The notes under the pieces: generated by a model
Seen by the model: the letters and a program-made list of their open reading frames with translations, nothing else
Told to the model about the DNA's origin: nothing
Database searches by the model: none
Shown here: piece by piece, positions 1-8,249 of the stretch
How the letters are laid out: every line of letters begins with the position of its first letter
Position numbering within the stretch: the stretch's first letter is position 1
Made by a program: the position numbers and the translations under genes
Source of the DNA: Anaerobaca lacustris
Lineage (GTDB): Bacteria; Planctomycetota; Phycisphaerae; Sedimentisphaerales; Anaerobacaceae
Assembly (NCBI RefSeq): GCF_030012215.1
Contig: NZ_JASCXX010000001.1
Span: 124,001-188,000, forward strand
Direction of reading: 5' to 3'
DNA: 64,000 nt

Positions 1-2
1 TG

Positions 3-1715
3 GTCGATGGACATCGGGCCGACCTGCAGGAGAATGAACGGACCTATGTCCAGGCCGTGCGAACGCTGCGAGACGCGCTGCAGGAAGTCAATCATTACCA
101 GGCGTCGTTGTTGGCCTCTACCGACGCGGAACTGGACAGCCTGGTACGCGTCCTGGCAGGTGGTTACGTGGCCCCCTCCCCAGGCGGCGACGCCTTACGC
201 AGTCCCAAGGCGATTCCGACCGGGCGCAACCTTACGGCGATCGATATGGACAAGACACCCACGCCTCAATCCTGGCGGGTGGGGGTGCAACTGGCGGAAT
301 CTACCCTGCAGAAGAGGCTTGATGAGACGGGGCAGTACCCCAAGAAGGTGGCTGTGACGCTCTGGGGCGGCGAACTCATTCGCACGGAAGGCGCGCAGAT
401 TGCCATGATCTTTCACTTTTTGGGGGTCGAGCCCGTGCGCAATGCGCGCGGGACCGTGCACGCCGTCCAACTGGTGCCCATGGAGAAGTTGCAGCGGCCC
501 CGTATCGACGTGGTGGTCCAGACCTCGGGCCAGGCCCGCGACATCGCGGTCTCTCGCCTGTTCCTGATCGAGGAAGCGGTCAAGCTGGCCTCCAATGCCG
601 ACGATCCGCAGGAGTTCCCCAACCGCGTCAAGGAAGGGACTCTGGCCGCCGAGGCTGTGATGAAGGACAAGGGCCTCTCGCCCCTGGATGCCCGCACCTT
701 TGCCACGGCGCGCGTGTTCGGCGGAGTCAACGGCAATTATGGCACCGGTATTATGGGGCTGGTCGAATCCGGTGACCGCTGGGAAGAGGATACCGAACTG
801 ACCGATCAGTACCTCAAGAATATGGGAGCGATGTACACGAAGGACCATTGGGGGCACTACCAGCCGGGTGTCTTCACCGCGGCCCTGCAAAATACGGATA
901 CGGTGGTCCAAAGCCGCTCTTCCAATCAATCGGGACCGCTCTCGCTCGATCACGTGTACGAGTTCATGGGCGGCATCAACGCCGTGATTCGCAATGTCAC
1001 AGGCGAAGAGCCGGACGCGATGTTCAGTGACTTGAGAAATCCGAACAACCCGAAAGTGCAGGGGGCCAAAGAGGCCATCTGGACCGAGTCGCGCACCACG
1101 CTGATGAATCCGAAGTACATCAAGGCCATGCAGGCCGAAGGCAGTTCCGCTGCGGAGTCGTTCGCGGAGACCTTCCGCAACACCTACGCGTGGAATGTCC
1201 TGAAGCCCGTGGCCATCGACAATGAGTTGTGGGAAGGGCTCTACGACGTGTATGTCCGGGACAGCCTGGGGTTGGATATGAAGGCTTACTTCAAGGAGAA
1301 GAACCCGTACGCCCTCCAGGAGATGAGTGCCGTGATGCTGGAGACGATCCGCAAGGGGTACTGGCCGGCCGACGCGGAGGTCGTCAAAACCCTGGCGGAA
1401 CTGCATGTGGAGCTGGTCAAGGACCATGAACCGGGTTGCAGCACCTTCGTCTGCGACAACGCGAAGCTTCGGGATGTGATCGCCCAGAACGTCGCGGCGG
1501 AGGTCGCCCAGACCTATCGTCAGCAGATCGAGCAGGTTCGTGTCGGTCGCAGCGCACAGGCCGTCGATGGAATGACGCTTACACAACAGACGATGACACT
1601 CGACGCGATCAAGAACGCTGTTTCGCAGAGTCTACCGACGATTCTGATGCTGCTGGCCTTGGTCGGCCTCTTCATCGCAGCGGTCTTCCTGGGGGTGCGC
1701 CGTCATGGCAATTGA
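3..1715 (+). CDS. CobN/HmuS-like metal chelatase, C-terminal part (5' truncated by window)
   Basis: The frame is open to the left edge, so only the last ~570 residues are visible. They carry CobN-family signatures: a GGYVxPxPGGDxLR stretch, a PTGRN motif, an xLWGGExIRTEG block and a RPRIDVVVQTSG block. CobN proper inserts cobalt into hydrogenobyrinate diamide. This copy ends in a single hydrophobic helix (about the last 25 residues, before VRRHGN), as in the membrane-anchored HmuS branch of Bacteroidota haem-utilisation operons, for which reductive haem dechelation has been reported. The flavodoxin and DUF2023 neighbours are the usual HmuS companions, so a role in taking iron out of haem is inferred over cobalamin synthesis. 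The family is certain; the substrate is not. Confidence 0.85.
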   Translation, partial: VDGHRADLQENERTYVQAVRTLRDALQEVNHYQASLLASTDAELDSLVRVLAGGYVAPSPGGDALRSPKAIPTGRNLTAIDMDKTPTPQSWRVGVQLAESTLQKRLDETGQYPKKVAVTLWGGELIRTEGAQIAMIFHFLGVEPVRNARGTVHAVQLVPMEKLQRPRIDVVVQTSGQARDIAVSRLFLIEEAVKLASNADDPQEFPNRVKEGTLAAEAVMKDKGLSPLDARTFATARVFGGVNGNYGTGIMGLVESGDRWEEDTELTDQYLKNMGAMYTKDHWGHYQPGVFTAALQNTDTVVQSRSSNQSGPLSLDHVYEFMGGINAVIRNVTGEEPDAMFSDLRNPNNPKVQGAKEAIWTESRTTLMNPKYIKAMQAEGSSAAESFAETFRNTYAWNVLKPVAIDNELWEGLYDVYVRDSLGLDMKAYFKEKNPYALQEMSAVMLETIRKGYWPADAEVVKTLAELHVELVKDHEPGCSTFVCDNAKLRDVIAQNVAAEVAQTYRQQIEQVRVGRSAQAVDGMTLTQQTMTLDAIKNAVSQSLPTILMLLALVGLFIAAVFLGVRRHGN

Positions 1716-1847
1716 GAGGCAATCACGTGTGGCGAGGCAACGGTGGTGGGTTGAGTCAGAGAGGAGTGGCCAAAGGAGCGGATCATGAACGCATGACAAG
1801 AACGACCGCGTGACATTGCCTACGACCCAGCCAGCGCCGAGCAAGCC

Positions 1848-1889
1848 AGGGAGCAGGCGGAACGCCCTGTGTGGTTCCGCATGCTCCCT
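1848..1889 (+). other. Strong intercistronic hairpin downstream of the CobN-like gene
   Basis: An 8-bp arm (AGGGAGCA) and a 6-bp arm (CGGAAC) pair exactly with GTTCCG and TGCTCCCT across a 10-nt loop, with one 2x2 internal loop. No clean U-run follows (TTGCTCTTTGGG), so it is as likely an mRNA-stabilising or attenuating hairpin as a terminator. It lies between the chelatase stop and the small Cys-rich gene and could set the relative expression of the downstream genes. The rest of 1716-1965 shows no convincing gene. Confidence 0.55.
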
Positions 1890-1965
1890 TGCTCTTTGGG
1901 CCTTGGTCTTTGGGGATCGCGATCCTACGCGGAAAACAAAGTGCAACGCATCGTAAGGAGTCTCG

Positions 1966-2178
1966 ATGAAACAGAACGAAAGCGCAAAGAGAAGCGGATC
2001 GGAGCCAGGCCCCTCCCCGTGTGGATGCAGTGGCTCGGGAACATGCATGGGCTGCGACGGGGCATGTCCGAAGTGTCGTGGCCGGGAATCCAAGAAACAA
2101 CAGCTTCAGTCGCCACGTGACTTGTTGCCGACGACCACGGTAATGGTGTGGCTGATTGTGCTGTGTGTCGCAGCATAA
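1966..2178 (+). CDS. Small Cys-rich single-pass membrane protein
   Basis: This 70-residue gene has an AAGGAG ribosome site seven bases before ATG. The N-terminal half contains CGC, CMGC and ACPKC cysteine clusters (six Cys within about 20 residues), followed by a short hydrophobic C-terminal helix (TVMVWLIVLCVAA). The layout recalls the Cys-rich membrane mini-proteins found beside iron transporters, but I do not recognise the family. It sits between the chelatase and a flavodoxin with only 11 bases to the next gene. A role in binding or passing on a metal or an Fe-S cluster at the membrane is inferred from the cysteines and context only. Confidence 0.6.
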   Translation: MKQNESAKRSGSEPGPSPCGCSGSGTCMGCDGACPKCRGRESKKQQLQSPRDLLPTTTVMVWLIVLCVAA

Positions 2179-2189
2179 GGAGCATAGGT

Positions 2190-2699
2190 ATGACGGAGAT
2201 TGGCCTCTACTACGGGAGCACCATGGGAAACACCAAGGACGCGGCTGTGCAGATCAGGACAGCGTTTGGCACCGATATCGTGAAGGTGGCCAGCATTGCC
2301 GGCGCCACGGCTGAAGACCTGAACCACTTCGATGTCTTGATTCTCGGGACATCGACGTGGGGGTTCGGCGACTGGCAGGACGACTGGGCCGCCTTTCAGA
2401 GGGAGCTGGCCCAGGTCGACTGGTCCTGCAAGACGGTGGCTTTGTTCGGGTTGGGCGATCAGTACGGCTATCCCGACACGTTCGTCGATGCGATGGGATT
2501 GCTCCATGACGTGGTGGCGGCGCGGGGCGCCCAGGTCGTGGGTGTCTGGGAAGGGCAGGGGTACGACTTCGAGTCATCCTGCGCGCATCGCGACGGGCGC
2601 TTCGTCGGTCTGGCTCTCGACGCCGACAATCAGTCCGAGATGACCGGGGCGCGAATTCGAGAATGGGTCCAGGGGCTCAGAGGAGAACTGGGGCTATGA
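2190..2699 (+). CDS. Flavodoxin
   Basis: A 169-residue flavodoxin, the length of the long-chain class. The FMN phosphate loop is visible as YGSTMGNT near residues 8-15, the isoalloxazine-stacking loop as STWGFGDWQDDW near residue 53, and a FGLGDQYGYPDTF segment follows. It would carry single electrons at low potential in the cytoplasm. The chosen ATG has AAGGAG a few bases upstream; an upstream in-frame start would overlap the preceding gene. Its stop overlaps the next start (ATGA), so it is translationally coupled to the DUF2023 gene. In HmuS-type operons a flavodoxin is a plausible electron donor for reductive haem dechelation, which is the role I infer here. Confidence 0.92.
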   Translation: MTEIGLYYGSTMGNTKDAAVQIRTAFGTDIVKVASIAGATAEDLNHFDVLILGTSTWGFGDWQDDWAAFQRELAQVDWSCKTVALFGLGDQYGYPDTFVDAMGLLHDVVAARGAQVVGVWEGQGYDFESSCAHRDGRFVGLALDADNQSEMTGARIREWVQGLRGELGL

Positions 2700-3163
2700 T
2701 CATGCGCAACGATGCGGCCTGCCTCTCGCCGGCCGAACGAACGATCGTCGTCCCGGACGGGCACCAGAGGGTGTTCAATCACCACGTGTATGAGTACCGA
2801 AAGGGCCTGCGCGACCTCGCTCTGCAAACCCTGCCTCGCAGATACGGTCCCGTGGTCGTCGCCCGCCTGGAGGATCTTGATATCACCTATCTGATCTACC
2901 CTGCGGGCCGGCGAAACGTCAATGTGTTCTTCGGCGCGCCCGAGTGCCTGGAGATCGTGCGTCGGATCGGCAAGTTCGACCTGTCGCGGTACACACCCGA
3001 AGAGGATTTCATCCTGGGCATCATGTTGGGGTACGGCCGACGCCAGCAGTGCACGCGGTATCTGGACCTGCTCGGTCAGGGCGTCCTCCAACCGGCTCCG
3101 CAGGCGACGGATCGGATAAATCATCAATCGCAAGAGAGGAACTACCATGTGTACAAGACATGA
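2696..3163 (+). CDS. DUF2023-family protein
   Basis: A 155-residue protein whose core (VFNHHVYEYRKGLRDLALQT, then ITYLIYPAGRRNVNVFFG, then EEDFILGIMLGYGRRQQC) matches the DUF2023 family as I remember it. The family has no established activity but recurs beside flavodoxin and HmuS-type genes. It shows no signal peptide or membrane helix and is probably cytoplasmic. The start overlaps the flavodoxin stop by four bases; a second ATG two codons later is possible. Conserved histidines (HH) and one cysteine in GRRQQC could bind metal or a tetrapyrrole, but that is speculation. Confidence 0.82.
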   Translation: MIMRNDAACLSPAERTIVVPDGHQRVFNHHVYEYRKGLRDLALQTLPRRYGPVVVARLEDLDITYLIYPAGRRNVNVFFGAPECLEIVRRIGKFDLSRYTPEEDFILGIMLGYGRRQQCTRYLDLLGQGVLQPAPQATDRINHQSQERNYHVYKT

Positions 3164-3929
3164 AAAAACCAGTGGGTTCACACTTGTGGAACTGCTCGTC
3201 GTGATCGGGGTGATTGCCGTTCTCATGGCGATTCTTCTGCCGGCGCTGAATCGGGCACGAGGGCAGGCCCGGCGGGTGGTCTGCGCGTCGCAGTTGCGTC
3301 AGTTGGGCATGGCCCACGTGATGTACCAGGAGAGTCATGAGGGTTGGATTGTTCCGGCGATGCAGGAACTCGGGGTCAGTGAGTACTGGTACAACACGCT
3401 GGGGCCGTACTTCGAGCACCGCAACGTCGGAATGGGGAACGAGCACGCCGACGACATCGGACGGAAGATCCTACTGTGTCCACTGGACAAGAGGGCCTAC
3501 CCCAAGATGCTCAATCCGCACGGGAACAATCCGGAAGGTTGGCTGTCGTACGCGCTGAACAGCCAGCCGACGCGCCATGTCAGCAGTCGGACGAAGATCT
3601 ATGCCGGTGCCGGCGGCAACAAGCTGACGAAGTTGCGCCGTCCGGCTGAGACCATGCTGCATGCCGACTTCGCCTACCGTGCCTGGATCTGCGATTCGGC
3701 AACGTTGACGCGACATCAGTATGGCTCCGAACCTGGCGCGCACTATGATGCAATGACGGGCTATCCGCAGCAAAACGAGACCGTGGAGGAGGCCTATCGA
3801 CACGCCGGTCGCATGAACGTTCTGTGGGCCGACAGCCACGTTTCTCTGCTGGACGGCCACATGCCTTCGGCCGAGGAGCAGTCGAACTTCTGGGGTGCCG
3901 TCTACGAGAAGCTGGAGCGCAGTCAATGA
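3147..3929 (+). CDS. Type II secretion-like pseudopilin (planctomycete FTLVELLVV family)
   Basis: A 260-residue protein with a type IV pilin-like leader: about ten charged residues, then GFTLVELLVVIGVIAVLMAILLPALNRARGQ broken only by the prepilin cleavage point after Gly. The exposed domain ends with the WADSHVSLLDGH segment that planctomycete pseudopilins share (H-x9-DG signature). A GAGAGGA ribosome site precedes the ATG. The gene starts 17 bases inside the DUF2023 gene, so it is tied to the flavodoxin/DUF2023 transcript. It is expected to be inserted in the inner membrane and processed by a prepilin peptidase. Its partner machinery is not in the window. Confidence 0.88.
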   Translation: MCTRHEKTSGFTLVELLVVIGVIAVLMAILLPALNRARGQARRVVCASQLRQLGMAHVMYQESHEGWIVPAMQELGVSEYWYNTLGPYFEHRNVGMGNEHADDIGRKILLCPLDKRAYPKMLNPHGNNPEGWLSYALNSQPTRHVSSRTKIYAGAGGNKLTKLRRPAETMLHADFAYRAWICDSATLTRHQYGSEPGAHYDAMTGYPQQNETVEEAYRHAGRMNVLWADSHVSLLDGHMPSAEEQSNFWGAVYEKLERSQ

Positions 3930-4148
3930 CTGTCAGCGAGAAGGCAAGGTTGACGCGACTGCCGCGTCCAGGGGTGAGCATAGATGCGAGTGCCGGAGCG
4001 TCTGCCCCGCCATGCGGAGTAGAAGGGACGATGCCGTTCCTGAGCGAAGCACTCGTAACAGAAAGGAGGAGATCGATCGATGGTCAAGTAGAGACGAGCG
4101 TGATGAAGTGTATGCAACCATGTGCATTGAACAATGAGGAGTCTGATT

Positions 4149-5891
4149 ATGAATGCTATACGGATGCTGGTATGGAGCGCGGCCGTTGTTGTTGTTCTGT
4201 CGGTCGGTAGCGTGACGTCGGCGGTCACGGTGACGTTGACGTTTGAAGATCCCTGCTCGGTAATGGGAGCCTTGAGCAATCAGGATGGTGACGCGTACGC
4301 AGTGGTTGCCCAAGGGATGGGCGGACCGTCCAAACCGTACATCAGCACCGCTTTTTTCGGCGGCGGCCACTCGGCGGATCGCCGAGCGATTGCGGAGTTC
4401 GCCCTGAAACCGATGCGAGATGTCTCTGTGGATCCCAACGCCGTAACGTCGGCGACGCTGCGATTCTACTTCGACGATGTGATCTTCCCCGACAATTCGC
4501 CGGAGCCCTATACGACCCAGGACTTCACACTCGAATTGTACACGGAGACAGCCAACGGTCGCCTCGATGGCGTGGACGCCAATGACGCGGATGCGACCAT
4601 TGGCGGCGAGGGGCCCGATGATTGGCAAGGCCGCGTTGTGCAGAGTTGGCGCTTCGTGGCCGGGCAGGTTGAGGGGTTGCAGGCCGGTCAGAAGATCGTT
4701 GGCATGTTCGGACCGGATGAGCCCTTCCCGGCGGCTTTCGACGACGACACACTGGCTATCTTCGGGATGATCGGTTTTGAGGTCGATGTCGCCGAAGCCG
4801 TGCGGAACGCGATAGCCGACCCGGACGTCCGCTATCTGGGTTTCCGCTGGATCTGCAACAGCGAAGGGGGCTATTGGACCAGCATGGATCCCAAGGGGTA
4901 CCTGCCCAGCCTGGCCGTGGATATGGTCGCCGAGGAACCCATGGTTTTCGCCCTGCAGTCCACCGATTCCGGTCCGGTGCAGGGCAATCACGCGGGACGG
5001 CCGTACCATATCTTCAATGACGCGGACGACGAGGCGATCTACCTGACCGTCGGAGAGTGGCAGGGCGGCCACAATCCGAACGCCGTGTGGACCTGGCCGC
5101 TGGCCGATGGGATCATCAGTTGGGATGTTTTCACGGATCCCAATGGCGAAACGGATCGGCCGGAAGTGGTCACCTATGATGAGTTGGGCAACACGCTCTA
5201 CATCTACTGGGACAGCGCCATGGAGGAGTATGCCCTGATCGTCGATCAGAACAGTGTCCCGGACGGGCTGGAAAAGCTGTACTATGAAGCCGAGATTGCG
5301 GACGGTACCCTTAACATCGGCAACAACGGGATTCCGCCGGGAGGCTACGCCGACCGTCAACAAGTCCTGTTGAGCGAGTTCAATCTGATGCGACCGGGAC
5401 GCTACGGTCTCGACCCCAACCATCTGGTCTCGGCGCATCTGGAAGTGACCATCGATCGTGTTATCGACATGGCCCACACCGGAAACAACATGGCGCTGAT
5501 TCCCTCGATCATGTACGTGAACGCTTACGAGGCCGATGGCGTCCTGAATCTATTCGAGAACGCCCAGGCGGATTTCGAACGCATCAATCATGAGGACGCC
5601 GATGCGGTGGTCTGGTTGACCATCGACGGAAGCGTGGAAGGCGATCCGATTACTGACTTCGCTCTGTCCTGGTACAAACTGGTTGACCCGGGGCTCGGCG
5701 AGCAGTTCACGATTCGGATCGATGTCACGGATGCCGTCCGTCGGATGCTGGAGAACGGTGCCGGATATGCCGGGTTTGTCTGTTCGTGCTCGCCCGACGG
5801 CGAATTCGCGCTGGCCAGTGTCGATTTGGTCGATACCGTCAACGGCACCACCTACTTGCCGAGACTGGTCCTGGAGACGGACCTCCAGTGA
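4149..5891 (+). CDS. Secreted protein with two DNRLRE-like beta-sandwich modules
   Basis: A 580-residue secreted protein. ATG 4149 is chosen because TGAGGAG lies seven bases upstream; the earlier in-frame ATG at 4134 overlaps that site. A classic signal peptide spans the first ~25 residues (hydrophobic run, then VTSA). The mature part has two comparable halves, each with a "SATLRFYFDDV..." or "SAHLEVTIDRV..." opening and a closing domain that names residues across an active chain (VAEAVRNAI; VTDAVRRML), as in DNRLRE-type surface modules. No catalytic motif is evident. It is probably an extracellular or wall-associated carbohydrate-binding or structural protein. The function remains unknown. 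Confidence 0.75.
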   Translation: MNAIRMLVWSAAVVVVLSVGSVTSAVTVTLTFEDPCSVMGALSNQDGDAYAVVAQGMGGPSKPYISTAFFGGGHSADRRAIAEFALKPMRDVSVDPNAVTSATLRFYFDDVIFPDNSPEPYTTQDFTLELYTETANGRLDGVDANDADATIGGEGPDDWQGRVVQSWRFVAGQVEGLQAGQKIVGMFGPDEPFPAAFDDDTLAIFGMIGFEVDVAEAVRNAIADPDVRYLGFRWICNSEGGYWTSMDPKGYLPSLAVDMVAEEPMVFALQSTDSGPVQGNHAGRPYHIFNDADDEAIYLTVGEWQGGHNPNAVWTWPLADGIISWDVFTDPNGETDRPEVVTYDELGNTLYIYWDSAMEEYALIVDQNSVPDGLEKLYYEAEIADGTLNIGNNGIPPGGYADRQQVLLSEFNLMRPGRYGLDPNHLVSAHLEVTIDRVIDMAHTGNNMALIPSIMYVNAYEADGVLNLFENAQADFERINHEDADAVVWLTIDGSVEGDPITDFALSWYKLVDPGLGEQFTIRIDVTDAVRRMLENGAGYAGFVCSCSPDGEFALASVDLVDTVNGTTYLPRLVLETDLQ

Positions 5892-6109
5892 TGAGAGTTG
5901 GTTTCCGTCGCGACCTGGTTTGGACCGGCTTTTCGACTGTTTTACCGACGTAGGTGTTCAGTCAACAAGAAGGGATGCATGTTTCCTCGGGACCTGGGCA
6001 ATGCCGGTCCGCCAGGGCGACGGCGCCGGTCGGGCGAGGGGGGCCGAAGACAATGCCTGGCATTCGTGTTTTTCGCAGATGTGGTTTCAAAACAGAAAGA
6101 TGAAAGGAA

Positions 6110-7458
6110 ATGATGATGATCACAGCAAAGCACTTCATCGGTGTCCTGGCGGCGGCCCTGCTGATCGCCGCCTCCGGTGGGGCGGCCGAGGTGCCCGTCC
6201 TCAACGGGGACTTCGAGACGTTGAGCGATTCAGGCAAGCCCGCCGGCTGGGTCAACATGGGAGTGGCCGACGGTTTCGGCTCTACCACATGGGCGGTCGA
6301 CAGCGAAGATCGGGTGGGCTTTCTGGCGGATGGACAACTGATCTATCTGGACATCGAGGCGTCGCAACTGCAACTCGGCCATCGCCTGACCGTGGCGTTC
6401 GACGCGGTGAAAGACCCGCAGTCCGGGCCGGCGACTCTGCTGGTTCAATTGGTCTATCGCAATGCCGAAGGGGTCCTCAACTACGCCGGCAAGCAGGCGG
6501 ATTGCGAGGTGGAATTCGAGATCTTCGGTGGCAACAGCTTCACGCGGCACAGCATGTCCATCAACATCGACGACGAAGCGATGGTCGGCTACCCGCTGCG
6601 GGTGCGGTTCTCTGCCGCCGTCCAGAACGCCGGGAAGATGATCTATCTCGACAATGTGACGCTCGACGACAAAAACTGCTGGTCGGCGAGGCCGCTGTTC
6701 TGACCTATCCGATGGGATATTCCCAGGACGACGATAATCCGGACTTCCCCGCCGGGACGTCGGGGGCGTCGGTCACTTCCACCTATGGGGACAACATCAC
6801 GCAGTCCGACATCGACGCTGGATACTACGGTGCCGCAGGCGGGCCGACACCCAATGTCCTGGTCTGGAACGACTACGAGACCATCTACGTCAAGGTGGGC
6901 GACGACGGCTATGGCGACCTGCCCTCGGTGCTGTGCTCGCCGTACAACTGGTATATGATCGAGTTCAAGACCGACAACAACCACTTGATCGACCTGTACG
7001 GCTTCGAGATGGCGACGCGGGCCGACGAGGGGGCGCAGATCACGGTCGATCTTCTCATCGATGGTCAGTTGGTCAAGAGGCTCTCGCCCCACATCTTCGG
7101 CAAGGCGATAGTCGACGGCCTCGGACGCGTTCATTTCGACACCAGTGACGCCCAGGGCGAGTCCGGGACCTATGGTTTTGGGACCATCACCGGCCGCCAC
7201 CTTGGGATACGGATCTGGCCGAATCCATTGGGGGAGGATGTCGGGATCACCAATATCCATTTCAGCCAGCGAGAGGACTTCCAGTCCTTCGCGCCGGCTC
7301 CGGCTCCCGAAACCACGGACGTATCCCTCGATACGGCGTCGCTGGCGTGGACCAGTCACGACGACGTTGCGTATGATGTGTGGTTCGGGACGACGGCGGA
7401 CCTGGCGGGAGTGACGCCGGTGCGGACGGCGGAGTCTGCGCTGGATCTGGCGGATACG
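6110..7458 (+). pseudogene. Secreted beta-sandwich protein interrupted by a frameshift at an A5 run
   Basis: The gene opens with a signal peptide (MMMITAKHFIGVLAAALLIAA) and a NGDFE beta-sandwich domain, reading to a stop at 6701-6703. From the A5 run at 6671-6675 the -1 frame continues without a stop as protein-like sequence (LLVGEAAVLTYPMGYSQ onward) for about 260 residues. That part holds a second beta-sandwich and an FN3-like piece (SLAWTSHDDVAYDVWFG) that loses sense after LDLADT near 7458. Removing two A's or slipping -1 restores one continuous protein. It could be a real inactivating mutation, a sequencing error in the homopolymer, or recoding by slippage. The abrupt 3' end favours a decaying gene. 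Confidence 0.7.
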
Positions 7459-7487
7459 GCACGCCCTCCAAACTGGCGATCGTCAGT

Positions 7488-8218
7488 GGGGTCTGGCTCG
7501 GTAACCATCTCTGGCAATATGTCAACAGCTTGTCGGACGGCCGACCGTGCACCGACGATCGCGCAGGCCAGGGAGATGTCTCCCGATGCTGAGACGGTGG
7601 CTCATGATTCTATCGCCAAGGGCTTCGCCGTGCGGGACCGTCAGGTGCGGGCGATCGGAAAGACACTGCGACACAGCCTCGCCATGGCCTATGATTATGA
7701 GCTTCCGGTTGATATGCGGTCGCCGCAACGGTCGTCGCTGCGCTGTCCGTTGAGGTTGGCCACGTACGTGGAAGACGAACCTCTACTGCTCCTGGTTGTG
7801 CCCCTTCGGGGCCGCGCAGGAACTGGTGGGTCTGGCAGATGGACCGAGGCGTGCGCTGCCCGCGAAGATCGCGCGCCTCCTGCGTATCGTTCGCAGTGGC
7901 TTGCTCCTCTCGATTACGGTCGCTTTGTTGGCCGGCGTCGGTTTCGATCTGGCAACGGTCGAGCCGTTTGCGGTGTTCTCGGCGCGGGCCGCCTCCGGCT
8001 GGGTGCTGTTCCTGGCGGGGACGTGCCTGTTGGTCTCGGTGTTCCACCCCCGCCTTTGGTGTCGCGCCCTGTGTCCCACCGGCCGGATCGTTCAACTGTT
8101 GATGTGGGGGCTGCTTCGTTCCCGACGGACATTGACAAGGCCGGTGGCGCCATCGCGCTATGTCACGGTTGATGAGAGACTCTCGTGGCAGAGCGTCAAA
8201 GCCGCGGGCGACACGTAG
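7488..8218 (+). pseudogene. Decayed NapH/NosR-like membrane polyferredoxin
   Basis: No frame is intact here, but fragments in different frames resemble one membrane iron-sulphur protein. A hydrophobic stretch (AVAATVVAALSVEV) lies in frame 3 around 7713-7755. In frame 2, NLYCSWLCPFGAAQELVG follows at 7770-7825, then two membrane helices to 8040 and a second motif, FHPRLWCRALCPTGRIV. Paired CxxxCP motifs between helices are typical of NapH, NosR and related electron-transfer proteins. The segment lacks a credible start and contains at least one frame change near 7750. It stands directly after the truncated secreted gene, suggesting a deletion or rearrangement joined two gene remnants. Confidence 0.55.
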
Positions 8219-8249
8219 GCCCCTGTCTGTCCGAGGCTACTGTTTGCTC

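Noticed and set aside
195-1586. Long minus-strand frame opposite the chelatase gene
   Set aside because: It mirrors the coding frame of a recognised gene in GC-rich DNA and encodes no known motif; such antisense frames are a codon-usage artefact.
1869-2120. Frame MWFRMLPC... before the flavodoxin
   Set aside because: It overlaps the hairpin and the Cys-rich gene and has no ribosome site.
3933-5477. 514-residue minus-strand frame opposite the secreted protein gene
   Set aside because: No ribosome site, no domains, and it lies opposite a well-supported signal-peptide gene.
6056-6080. Sigma-54-type promoter before the secreted gene (TGGCAT...TTTCGCA)
   Set aside because: The GG-GC spacing is 14, not the required 10 bases.
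5683-8172. A single 829-residue plus-strand frame
   Set aside because: Its start lies inside another gene and only the part from ~6675 to 7458 looks like protein; the rest is shadow or decay, so it is not one gene.
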